A stretch of DNA of 64,000 nt from Taeniopygia guttata (taxonomy: Eukaryota > Chordata > Aves > Passeriformes > Estrildidae), in the NCBI RefSeq assembly GCF_048771995.1, contig NC_133027.1, positions 7,436,001-7,500,000 on the forward strand, read 5' to 3'. Below, one piece after another: positions 13,301-22,831 of this stretch. The first letter of the stretch is position 1, and every line of letters starts with the position of its first letter. The notes under the pieces are model-generated. The model searched no databases. It was not told where the DNA came from and saw nothing but the letters and a program-made list of their open reading frames with translations. A program made the translations under genes and the position numbers.

Positions 13301-16300
13301 AATCCCTTTCAAGTAACTGCCACATCCCACTATGGCTCCATTTTATTGGTTTTTAAATTTAGTTCTACCAGATGAAGCCTATGCTGAAGTGCTAACTCAG
13401 CTCCAGTCAGAAAATTCCATCTTGTCTCTTGTATGTGCATCAGGATATCTGAATTGATTTATAACAGAGACAGTGGAACCAGAGAGCAAAATGCCCCTTA
13501 CAGGAACCTCCATTTAAACCCCTATTTATTTCAAATTCACTAGAGACACACTGCTTCCAGGAAACAATGGACTCACAACATTACTTAGGTAAAGAATGGA
13601 AAAAAATAAAAGCTTATTTCTGCAGAGATGCTGACCCCAAGTCTTCAGACAGATCTTTCAGTTATTTAAAATAAAATCTGATATTCAATTATTTTTTGCA
13701 ATATCCAGTTATAAGAATCTGTGAAGACTCTTGAGTATTCATAAAAGATAACTTTTTTTGGTAGAAGACAACACTTAAGAGTTTATTCTGTCCAATCCAG
13801 CACTTCAGTGAGAATATCTGACTCCCAGCTTACCTCTCTGGAGTGCAGATTCAAATTTCTTACCATCAATTCAAGGTAAAGTCTGCAATTTACATCTTTG
13901 TTTCATTTTATATTCCCTGCTCTTGTACACTGACAAAAACATCTGCTGGGATATTCCTGCATCCTCACAGCAATGTTTTCCTGTCTTTTCTGACTGAAAG
14001 AGTCAGAAATCACAGGAAAGCATATGTTGGAAGGGACTTCAGGAAGTCACCTGGTCCTGTTGCCTTTTTCCCAACCTGGAATGAAACTCAAGATAATTTT
14101 AGTAAGGAGGCAATATAAAAGGGCATCTTTATTTGAAGGCCTTTAGAGGCAGTTATGGAAAGATGTTCACAAAAGCCCACCCCCTCCCAGGGTTGAGTAA
14201 ATTTTTATAGGTTTTAGGAAATTAGCATAATTGATAAAAAGCACCAATTAGGAGGACAAGTGGCAATGCAATTCCCCCCCAGGTCAAGCCCCTTCTCTGG
14301 AGCCCCCGCTTCAGCACTAGCTGTACTTGGTCCATGAGAATGCATCCCAAAGAGTTGTTCTCAGCCTTGGCTCCCAGGAAAAACCCAGACAGGATAGGGA
14401 TCTTGTACCTCCTGGGGCTTGGAGCTCTGGAATTTTTTTTATCTTTCTGCTTAGGGAAAGGCCACGGAAAAGTACTGTGAAAATTAGTTACTAATACAAT
14501 AGGTGGCACGGTTATAAAAATATGTGTGAAGAATACAGAGAACACAGAAAAGAAAGAAAAGGTAAAACTCATATGCCATCAGTCTCGGTGCCAGCTTGAA
14601 GAAAAGCAAATCTCACAGAACCAATTTTTGATACAAAATTAACAGGCAAACAACAAAAGATTTAGTTACCTGACATGCTATAGATTTGGCATTAGAAAAA
14701 TCCAACACTTTCCTATGAGCAATATATCCTCCCTACATGCACAGGTGCCACAGGCTCCCATGTCATGCCACCATTTACAATTTCCTCCAACTCCAAGCAG
14801 TCGATACACCTCACAAAGAGAGACTGAGCAAAAAGCAGAGGAGGTGCTTGACCTCCTCAATGAATTGGGACCCCAGGGGAGATAAAACAGAGCAAAGAGA
14901 ATGTTCCTCTGCAGCAATCTGCCTTTAGGAACCTACAAGTGGTAAAGACTCTAGCTGCAGATTTTCCCCCACCAGCAATCTTCATAACTCAAGCTTCTAC
15001 TGAATCTTAATCCTTTCTTTTTCTGCTTTTTTTGGACTCTTGCTGGGAGATGCCAACCCTCTCTGCAAAGGCAAGGCTCACTGATATGAGACAGCAGCTG
15101 TTTTGCAGATCTTGAAACTACAGATTTAATCACAGGCTTAGTCAGAAATAAAGGATTTTCAGAATCTGAGAGGATAAAACAAGCATTTAGTCAATCTAGC
15201 AGTTGCAGTCTGCAGATGCCAAATCCCATGAGCAGGTTCTGTATGAGGACATTTTTTTCACTGTGCCAGATCCCTGGAAGTGTCCAAGACCAGGTTGGAG
15301 CATGGAGCAACCTGGTTTAGGAAAAGATTTCCCTGCCCGTGGCAGGGAGTTGGAAGTAGATGACCTTTAAGGTCCTTTCCAATCCAAACCATTCTGTGAT
15401 GACTAAACCTGAGAATAACATAAAAATCCTTTCTAGATAAACATGGATCCTTCAGTGCTGTCAGTAGTGTAGCTCTGTATCAGTAAATTTTAAATACAGG
15501 TTTCTCTTCTTTCCTCAGTAGAACAAGGTTCTTCCCCAAACACCCATCTGCTAAAATTCACACCCGCTGTACCCAAACACGAGACTTTGCAGCAGCTTAG
15601 AGGAAACACATTTTAATTACTCTGTGACAAGTACAAGCACCCTCACATATGCCTCAGTCCTCTCAACATCCCGTTCAGCCGCGGAGGCTCGCGTGTCATT
15701 GCACGGATGTCACCCTGCGTGTATACACAAGCACTGAGGGCTGCCTCCACTCGTGCCTCGGTCCCCTCGCATCGCCTCAGGTGCAGGGGCAGAGAACGGT
15801 CACAAAACCAGTCTCTAGGGCGAGCAGGGCAGCTCTGCGAACAGAACCTTTTACTGCGAATGCTGAGCTAACAGGTAACGAGTGTATGCCCGGAGGGTCC
15901 TGGCCTGGCCCGGCACTTCAGAGGCAGCGATAGGATAAAGGGAAAGGTAGAGACCTGGCTTGCCCCTCACCCTGCCCGATCCTGAGGCGGGTCCCGCAGG
16001 CACCAGGAAAGAGGATGCGGCCAGCAAAGATCCAGACCTACCACCCCCGTGCCGGGGTCCCTCTCTGGGGCGGTGAACACAGCCCCACGAACCCCCAAAG
16101 GGTTACCACAGAAGCCAAACCGGCCCCTCATGGCCCCGCCCCGCTGAGGGGAAAATGGCGGCGCGGCGCGCCTTGGTCGCGCCTCACGTCAATCGCACCG
16201 CCCCTTCGTGATCGAAGCCAAAATAGTCCCTCACCCATCACCCACAGCTTCTCGGGATGAGGAGACGCCGGCCTTGGGGACAGGGACCCGAATACCCGCG

Positions 16301-16441
16301 GGGAAAGGGCACAGAAACCTGTAAGGACAACGCTACGGCAGCCTTGATCTGGCTCCTAAGGCAGACAGGGCGAGGGCGCGGCAGGAACTTACGCTCCGCT
16401 GGATCCTTCCGCGCCGGCCGCGCAGCGTCCCACACCGCCAT
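7338..16441 (-). CDS. FAM228 family protein (FAM228A/B-like), complete gene model
   Basis: FAM228 proteins have no established biochemical function. Minus-strand coding exons in transcript order: 16441-16393, 12919-12825, 10912-10841, 10181-9984, 7829-7752, and a proposed last exon 7364-7338. The first exon gives MAVWDAARPARKDPAE and ends after one base of a codon; the second begins with CC, which completes a proline codon and keeps frame. The next three exons are all in phase 0. Family-typical stretches are ILDRENFV, YLKHNDFLHLRKTELLYKKY and FLDDYDPSEYDPF, so membership is secure. The predicted protein is about 172 residues, shorter than the mammalian homologues as I remember them. The last exon (DESHQPEQ then stop) is the least certain: it has a good pyrimidine tract but an AAG acceptor. 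Without that splice, read-through of the 7752 donor reaches a stop after one codon. In human, FAM228A and FAM228B are separate genes in this block; only one is seen here, and I cannot assign it to A or B. Confidence 0.85.
8061..8108. repeat. Two adjacent perfect inverted repeats (hairpins)
   Basis: Within a FAM228 intron. ATAAATAC (8061-8068) pairs with GTATTTAT (8074-8081) across a 5-base loop. It is followed, with a 2-base overlap, by ATGAAATCTTTT (8080-8091) pairing with AAAAGATTTCAT (8097-8108), also across 5 bases. Both stems are perfect. No function is known; they could fold in RNA, form a cruciform, or be the remnant of a small palindromic repeat. Confidence 0.6.
8221..8349 (+). mobile_element. 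tRNA-Ile-derived SINE with CR1-like tail (TguSINE1-like)
   Basis: The first ~66 bases follow a tRNA-Ile: GAGCATGGTGCTAATAAC is the D-loop/anticodon region, GATTTGATCCC the diverged B box, and the head closes with GGGCCA. The tail matches the CR1 3' end (GGTCCCTTCCAACTC, then TTCTGTGATG), which supplies the reverse-transcriptase recognition site. This architecture is known from passerine birds. It lies in the FAM228 intron between exons 10181-9984 and 7829-7752, antisense to that gene. Confidence 0.8.
11930..12130 (+). mobile_element. CR1 LINE 3' fragment
   Basis: Contains the CR1 3' untranslated signature: an AGATGTGGTGGAGTCTCC-like block, GATGATCTTCCAAGGTTCC, and a TCTGTGATTCTA end. It is 5'-truncated, as usual for CR1, and intronic in FAM228. 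Confidence 0.85.
13998..14057 (-). mobile_element. Short CR1 3' end, cut by an LTR
   Basis: Minus-strand CR1 terminus (on the plus strand GAAATCACAGG, then GTTGGAAGGGACTTC). The similarity stops where the LTR-like block at 14058 begins. Confidence 0.55.
14058..14581 (-). mobile_element. Solitary LTR-like fossil
   Basis: Read on the minus strand, the block has a TATAAAAATTTACTC promoter-like motif (near 14200), an AATAAAGATGCC poly(A)-like motif (near 14130) and TG...CA-type ends, which together resemble a retroviral LTR. No internal retroviral region is attached, so it looks like a solo LTR. The family is not identified and the ends are approximate; I could not find a clear target-site duplication. 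Confidence 0.5.
15252..15404 (+). mobile_element. CR1 LINE 3' fragment
   Basis: CR1 3' signature on the plus strand: GAGCAACCTGGTTTAGG, CTTTAAGGTCCTTTCCAATC, ATTCTGTGATG. In the first FAM228 intron. Confidence 0.85.
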
Positions 16442-16640
16442 GGCAACCCCAACGCGCGCGCTCCCGCCGGCAAGGCTTCCCACCAATCAGAGAGGGGAGC
16501 GCGCGGTAAGTGAACCAATCAGGAGCGAGGACGGCTCCGCCGAGCCGAACGGGGCCGAGCCGAGCCGAACAGAGTCGAACGCAGCCGAACGGGGCCGAGC
16601 CGAGCCGAGCCGAGCCGAGCCGAGCCGGAGCAGTCAGGCT
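16000..16640 (-). promoter_or_regulatory. CpG-rich FAM228 promoter with two CCAAT boxes
   Basis: GC- and CpG-rich stretch around the FAM228 start codon at 16441-16439. CCAATCAG (16483-16490) and CCAATC (16515-16520) sit 40-80 bases upstream of that ATG; NF-Y sites work in either orientation. The ATG context is GCCATGG, a strong Kozak match. No plus-strand gene is seen leaving this island, so I call it for FAM228 only. Confidence 0.6.
16541..16630. repeat. GAGCC/GAACG pentanucleotide array
   Basis: Imperfect 5-base tandem repeat (CGAGC, CGAAC, CGAGT variants) of about 18 units, 100-190 bases upstream of the FAM228 start codon. It opens long spurious reading frames on both strands. Confidence 0.85.
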
Positions 16641-16893
16641 CCCTGGTTTATTATCCAAAGTTCATTAAATCGTATTGCAAGATTTCACACGTGCCCCTGC
16701 GGTGCTGACCATGCCACCAAATTTGAAACTGCAACCAGCCAGAGATACCATCAGATAAGAGAAATGTGAGGGCTTTTTTCCCCAGCAGTGCTGCACTGAC
16801 ACACAGAAATCAAAGTAACTGTGTTCCACGTAGACGGGGTGTTTCCTCGAGCCTTTATACTTTATTTTTTAAAATGTATTATTATGATTGATT

Positions 16894-18051
16894 TGTCAGA
16901 GCCCCAGGCAAGATGAGACCCTTGTGCCCAGCCCCCTGCCATTGCCCGGAATGGGATCCCCCTGCCCAGCCCGCTGTGTCCAGGGTGCGTTCATTATATG
17001 GCCAGGGACTCGGGACAGAAGCGTGTCAGAGTCAAATCCCTTATGTCAGTCTGGATCCCCCACAGTCTTAGTCTCTATGTTATTAATTTCTAATTTATTA
17101 TTTGATTTAATTTAATTTTAAAATAATTTTATCCACTGCCACTGTTTGCCAGCTCCCTTGAAGTACCCAGGCTGAGCAATTCAAGGAATAACACACTTTA
17201 TTAACAAATACACTGTTCACAGAAGACTGGGGCAGAGTCAGGGCAGAGATTGTCACTGACAGTGCATTGACAACCAGAAAAAGTTTGAAGGGATATACAC
17301 TCTGATCACCAGTGAAAGTTTGAGCTAATCAGTGTGTACAGAGTAGGGATCCTACCCAACAGGTGTGCCCATGGAGGAAAGGCCAGGATCAGCCCATCAA
17401 CCAAAAGTTATGTGGAGCCTTTCCTAACTTTTCCCCCTCTTAACTCACTGTTAGACTATTTCTTTACACTTAGGTGAAGCTTGAGCGATTCCAGTGAAAC
17501 ATACTTTTGTTCTCAGTTGGTGCAAAATTCCCTCACTTTGCTTTCAAAGATATAGTTAATAAAATGGAGAGTGTGTGCTCAGGAAGGGTTAGCCACACTT
17601 TGGATGTGGGTAACTTTGGGATGGAGGTGTGTCATATCATTAGACTGAGAGTACAAAGAGTGGGGCTCATCTGAGCAGGGTGATTTCCCCACAGCTGCTG
17701 ATTGAGGAACAGGACATCTCCTCCTTGGCAGCTGCTGTGTGGATTGTCAGCTATGAGGTACCACCGAGTTCCCATTCCTGCAGGGATCACAACAAAGCCT
17801 AGCCATGGGGTCTCCATCCTGCTCCACTTTCCATTTCATCCCTCCTTAGCATCTGCTTCAGGCTGCAGGGGGTGTTGCATGAGGAACTATCATGGAATGA
17901 ATTCCGTGCTTGCCAATCGCATTCCCTCCTGGAAATAGCAACTGCATTTTACCCTAAAATTTCCTATGTTACAGCTTCTGTTGGAATGTGACTATAACTT
18001 TAGCCTCAAGATTTTCCCCCAGATGTCTCTAACTTTCCCCCATTTTCCCAC
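16894..18051 (-). repeat. Left long terminal repeat of the fossil element
   Basis: Begins TGTCAGAGCCCC and ends near ATTTTCCCAC. It lies about 450 bases upstream of the FAM228 start codon, and would be its 3' LTR if the minus orientation is right. Confidence 0.6.
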
Positions 18052-19497
18052 TTAATCAAGCCCATGACTGTAGTCACTCAAGCTTCCCAATATCCAAATG
18101 GAGTTCAAGAGTGTTTAATGCATTTGTATTTTTATGGATTATCTGATGTTTGTAGGGGTGGCCAACAGGCTAATTGCCTCATAATAATACAAACTTTAAC
18201 ATATAATACTTTTATCAAGACAAAAAGCAAAAGTTCCATCCAAGAGTTTCCAGGTCCATCCACAAAGTAAATCAAATGCTAAAAGGTTTGTTTGGACAGC
18301 CTCCACAAGCATTTCAGCCTTAGTTAACCATATTTCCCCCAGAGACCAGATGGAGGCTTTTGCTCTGGAACATTCCTTTATTATTCCATCAATTGATGTA
18401 AATTCAGTTTTATGGCAACTGGGTATCATTTGAAAAAATATTTGCTGTTTTCTTTGTAATCACTAACACTTGAGCCCCTGCAGAAATTAAAAATTTAACC
18501 ATAACTTTTTGAGGACCAACTTTGAGGAACATTATTTGAAGGTCTGAGGCGCTTACTTGTGAGCCACTTACTGCTAATTCCCACTGGGCAGGGTGGCTCA
18601 TTGCCCTCCCCAGAAATGTGGGGGGTTTGCCATGGATTCTGTCAAATTAAATCCTATCTTGATGAGGAAGGCACATGCTCTTTCTGATGCAAAATTTTTT
18701 CCTGAGTTTGTTTTTCCTCATTCCTGCTATTTTTCCTCACTGCAGTTAAAGACTGAACCAACTTATGGATGTCAGCCCTGGAGCCACCAAGTAGCCAGCA
18801 CTTAGGTACTCCCAGCCCTCAGGCCTGGCACCAGAGGTCACACCGTTCTTTATGGAATTTAGGCCTCTCATTAGACCTTTCATTAAATTTGGACCTTTCA
18901 TTAGACCTTTCATTAAATCTGGACCATGCAGTATTAAGCTGGTGGGCTCATCATGCACAGTCCGTGTAACTCACCAGTCCTTGCACAAACTCCTACGGGG
19001 CTTTGCTGGCCAGAGTTTTAAGGTGGTCAACCATGGTTTTAAGGTGGCCAACCTCAGTTTTAAGATGGTTATTCTGAATCACAAGTTGATCAACTTGGAT
19101 TCCCAGTTTTTCTCCTGTCTCCCCCTCAAAGGCTAAGGATGACTTTAATACCTCATTTTCTGATTTCAACACAGTATATTCTAGATCCAAAATTGGTTTG
19201 GAAACAAGAGTGTTCTTAGATTCTTTCAGTGCATGAGAAAAGCATGCTCCTAAAACTGCACAAACGACATCTTTACCTATTACCACTTTAGATTTCTCTC
19301 ATCCTTATACTGTTCAATGTGTTCCATGACTTTCTCTTCATCTCTCCAAAACTTTTGTGCCTGCTCCTTCCCAGCCTGGGAAGGGGCACATTTGTGTTTT
19401 CACAGCAGCCTATCCATGCCAATCCTACTGACTGCCAATTTTCTGTCAGGTAAAGGCGGAGGGAGGGTTTCCTTGAACCTTTTGTATTTGATGAGTC
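18052..19497 (-). mobile_element. Internal part of the fossil element (gag-like remains)
   Basis: Holds minus-strand coding remains, the clearest around 18993-19286. These predict a leucine/histidine heptad coiled coil (the repeated HLKT pattern) that would suit a gag-like protein, but I cannot place it in a family. A short purine-rich stretch is at about 19454-19469. A local ~30-base near-repeat (CTTTCATTA/GACCTTTCATTAAAT) sits at about 18865-18925. Confidence 0.4.
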
Positions 19498-20833
19498 TGT
19501 CAGCACCCCAGGAAAAATGAGAGCCTTGTGCCTGACCAACCTGCCAGGGCCCCAGAATAGGGACCCTGCTGCACAGACCAGTGTATGGAGGGTGGGTCAA
19601 TTAACCCTCAGAGTCAAAGACCCTATTTTAATTTAGAAAGAGAGGCCCCTCCTGGATTCCCCCTGCTCCTAGTCAGTGTGTTATCAGATTTGTCAAGTAT
19701 GCTACCTGTGCCAGAGCCCTCAAAGGACTCACAGTAACAGTTTATGGAATAAGACAGTCTATAAATATAACAGAAAATTGTGACAGGTTGAGGTTTGAGG
19801 ATTGACAGTGATAGTACCTGACTGCAAAAACATATTCAAAGCAACACACAGATAATCCCTACCAAAAGCTGTCTCGAGATAATCAATCAGTATGTGGAGA
19901 ATATGGTTCTTACCCAACAGATGTGCCTGTGGGGAAGAAGACAGGTTAAATTCCATGACTGACCCCAGAAGTTACAATGGAGACTTCCCCAGCTTCTCCC
20001 CATTCTTTACCTTTAGGTGGAGCTTGAGTGAGTCCAGTCATACAGCAAGGGGTGGTTGTACCTTGGAGGGGGGTAACATTGGGATGGAAATACGTTACAG
20101 CATTTCATCTCAGCTAACCTTGGGATGGAGGTGTGATCAGTGTTATACCTGAGGAGAGTAATTAAATAGCAGCAGGGTGTCTTCTTCTATCTCCCTTAGT
20201 TTGTTGCAAATTATGCAACTTTTTTTTTTTAATGTAACTTCAGTCAGGGGTTTGTTTTGTTCACCTTTGCCCAGAGGGGAATCAGAAGTTTCTGTTCAAA
20301 AGACTCTGTTCACCAAGTAAAGCCTGATGACCTTAAAATGGACAGATTGGGAGTAGCCAGAAGATACAGAGGAGATAAATAAGCATTCATGAACAACACC
20401 TCCTAGGGAGGTTGGAGACACCTGGTCTGGGAAAAGATTGATAAGAGAACCAAAGAATGATGTCCTAATTAATATCAAAGGTGAAGGAATCCATAACCAA
20501 TACAATATCAAACACTAAGAATTGTGTAATTTAAGACCAATAACATTAATTTATTTGGGGTTTGTATGTATAAATATGTGAAAAGTCTAGTAAAGAACCA
20601 TGTGTGATGGAATGATTTTCACTGTACAAACCACCCATGTGTGAATGAAATATTTTCTACCACACTTCCTGGCCAAAATAACATCCTGGACAGAAAAAAG
20701 TAATGCCTCAATTCTCCAACACTGAAAATATGTTGGAGAGTTTCTGTTTCCCCCATAGTTTCAGTGATAACGTGACTATAGCCTCGAGATACTTCTCAGT
20801 TTTCTTTAATTTCCCCCCAGTCATTTTCCCACA
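19498..20833 (-). repeat. Right long terminal repeat of the fossil element
   Basis: Begins TGTCAGCACCCC and ends CATTTTCCCACA. It matches the left repeat at both ends but contains about 0.5 kb in its middle that the left copy lacks. Confidence 0.6.
20230..20750 (+). mobile_element. Probable nested LTR fragment inside the right repeat
   Basis: This stretch has no counterpart in the left repeat. It carries TGTATAAATATGTG (about 20566) as a TATA-like motif and a promoter-to-poly(A)-like layout in plus orientation, resembling a second, unrelated avian LTR inserted into the first. The boundaries are estimates. Confidence 0.35.
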
Positions 20834-21910
20834 CTGTGCTAGAACTGATTATTTATTTTAAAATAAAATAATTTTTGGGTTGGGTCAAGCCTAGCCCAGA
20901 AAAAAACCCTCACTCCCTCCTTCTGCTCTGATCTAATGGTTGTATCAAGTTTTATCTCATTTCTTAGTGTTTTCACTGTAGACTATTTCCTCAGCAAGAT
21001 GAAAATCAGAAATACTTACACTATAAAAATGTAACTGGACTTTTATGGCCTTTCTGGGAAAAAGGACCATTTTCCTGCTGGTCAATTCTCAGGCCTTTGT
21101 TGTTGTTGCTGCTGTTATTTTGCTTATCTGAGGCTGTACATTTTTTCTGCTGAAACTCCTGAATTTCACATGGAGGAAAGTATGTTTTCCAATATGAAGG
21201 GGAGGGGGTATGAACATTTATACATCTGTCTTTTTACAGAACAGAATGAAAATGAACCAACTTCAGGCTTTGCTGAGTGACAGCCTTGCCAGCACAAAAA
21301 GCATGTGGAAAATGCAGTTATCATTGGTATAAAGACAAGTCTCTGCATCAACCTTTGGCTTTAATGTGAGAGATCAAGAGCTTCCTGGGAAGTGACAGCA
21401 GAGGTGGAAACTCTGTGAAATCAGAGCACAAAGCAGAAATAATGGCAGGGAGCACAGCGCTCTACTAAATCCACTTGTTCTCTCAGCCTCTGAGCCCAGT
21501 GCCAGGCTAAAGCTCAGTTGACTTTGCAAGGTGATTGCTAATTTCACATTTTTGATTTTTTGGAACAAAGATGCCATTAAAGTGGCATTTTGAAGGAGTC
21601 CTTTTTAACTACTTTGTGCTCAGTGATCCTGACAGTAAAGCAGATGGATGTAGGTCCATTCTCTGGCCCTGAGACCTGCTGGAAGGGATTGTGCTGTGCC
21701 CATGTTATAACCCCAAAGCTGTGGCTGAACCAGGATGCCTCTCGGGAACATAGATCTAGATTTGATACCAGGAGTTAATAAAGAAGTGTTTTCTGCCTAA
21801 TTCTGGAGAAACAATGCAGTGAAACTACCTGTAGCTGCCAAGTTACTATCACTGATACAGCACATGAAACAAGCCCATTCTTCTATCCCATGACAGCTCT
21901 GTCTGTGCCC
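20834..21910. other. Intergenic, nothing recognised
   Basis: Unique-looking non-coding DNA between the fossil element and a CR1. No exon, RNA gene or repeat recognised. Confidence 0.5.
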
Positions 21911-22831
21911 AGAATCACAAAACCACAGAATCATTTAGGCTGGAAAAGACCTAAAGATCATCAAGCCCAGCCATTAGCCCAGCACTGCCAAGCCCACCAC
22001 TAAACCATGTCCATCAGTGCCACATTTACACATCTATTAAATATCTCCAGGGACGGTGACCCTGAGCAGTCTGTTCACAACCAGTGTTTCACAACCCTTT
22101 TGGTGAAGAAATTGTTCCTAAAATCCAATCTGAACCTCTACTTATACAACTTGGGGTCATCTCATCTTGTTCTATTACCTGTTACTTGAGAGAATAGCCC
22201 AACCCCTATCAGGCTTCACCCTCCTCTCAGCTGTACAGAGAGAGAAGATTCCCCCCTGAGCCTCCTTTTCTCCAGGCTGGGCCCCCCCAGCTCCCTCAGC
22301 TGCTCCTCCTCAGACCTGTGCTCCAGACCCTTCCCCGGACACGCTCCAGCCCCTCAATGTCCCTCCTGAGCTGAGGAGCTCAGAACTGGACACAGCCCTC
22401 GAGGTGATCCCAGCAGTGCCCAGCACAGGGGACAGTAACTGCCCTGCCCTGCTGCCACACCATGGCTGGCACAGCCCAGGTGCCTTTGGCCTTCTTGCCC
22501 AACTGGGCACACCTGGGTCACATTCAGCTGCTGTCACCAGCATCCCCAGGTCCTTCTCCACTTTCCACCCACTCTGTCCCCACCCTGTGGCACTGTAGGG
22601 GTTGTTGTGGCCCAGGTGCAGGACCCAGCACTTGGCTTTGTTGAACCTCAAACAATTGACCTCGGCCCTCCAGCCTGTCTAGACCCCTCTGCAGAGCATT
22701 CCCTCTCTCCAGCAGATCAACACTCCAGCCCAAATTGGTGCTATCTGGGAACCTACTGAGGGTGAACTTGGTCCCCTCATCCAAACCATCAATAAAGACA
22801 TTAAACAGGGCTAGCCCCAGTGCTGAGCCTT
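21911..22831 (-). mobile_element. CR1 LINE, ~0.9 kb, with reverse-transcriptase C-terminal remains
   Basis: The minus strand encodes CR1 ORF2 C-terminal motifs (VDLLERGNALQRGLDRLE, then FNKAKCWVLHLGHNNP and EKDLGMLV) and runs to the CR1 3' end at about 21911, where the plus strand reads CACAGAATCATTTAGGCTGG. It is 5'-truncated and the frame is interrupted. It lies in the gap between FAM228 and TP53I3. Confidence 0.9.

Larger units (their letters stand above)
16894..20833 (-). mobile_element. LTR-retrovirus-like fossil with two long terminal repeats
   Basis: A ~3.9 kb unit made of two related, same-direction repeats (about 16894-18051 and 19498-20833) around a ~1.4 kb internal part. Both repeats begin TGTCAG and the right one ends CCCACA, giving TG...CA termini. 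Matching blocks occur in the same order in both, for example ACCCAACAG.TGTGCC, GGAGCTTGAG/GAAGCTTGAG, TTGGGATGGAGGTGTG and GTGACTATA. Minus orientation is tentative: it rests on an AATAAAGTGTG motif in the left repeat and minus-strand coiled-coil coding remains inside. No polymerase is visible, so the element is internally deleted or was non-autonomous. It is broken. The repeats have diverged clearly in base sequence and length, so the insertion is old. The family is unassigned. Confidence 0.65.

Noticed and set aside
14222-14572. 116-residue minus-strand open frame as a membrane protein
   Set aside because: It lies inside the solo LTR-like block; the hydrophobic stretch is A/T-rich composition.
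16257-16769. 170-residue plus-strand open frame from the FAM228 CpG island
   Set aside because: Its arginine/glutamate/proline-rich sequence is the translated pentanucleotide array; no family resemblance.
16000-16900. Bidirectional promoter with a plus-strand gene
   Set aside because: Two CCAAT boxes and a CpG island invite this, but no plus-strand exon with a good donor or homology follows; the fossil element begins at 16894.
22310-22784. Minus-strand open frames of 113 and 86 residues as host genes
   Set aside because: They are the C-terminal part of CR1 reverse transcriptase.
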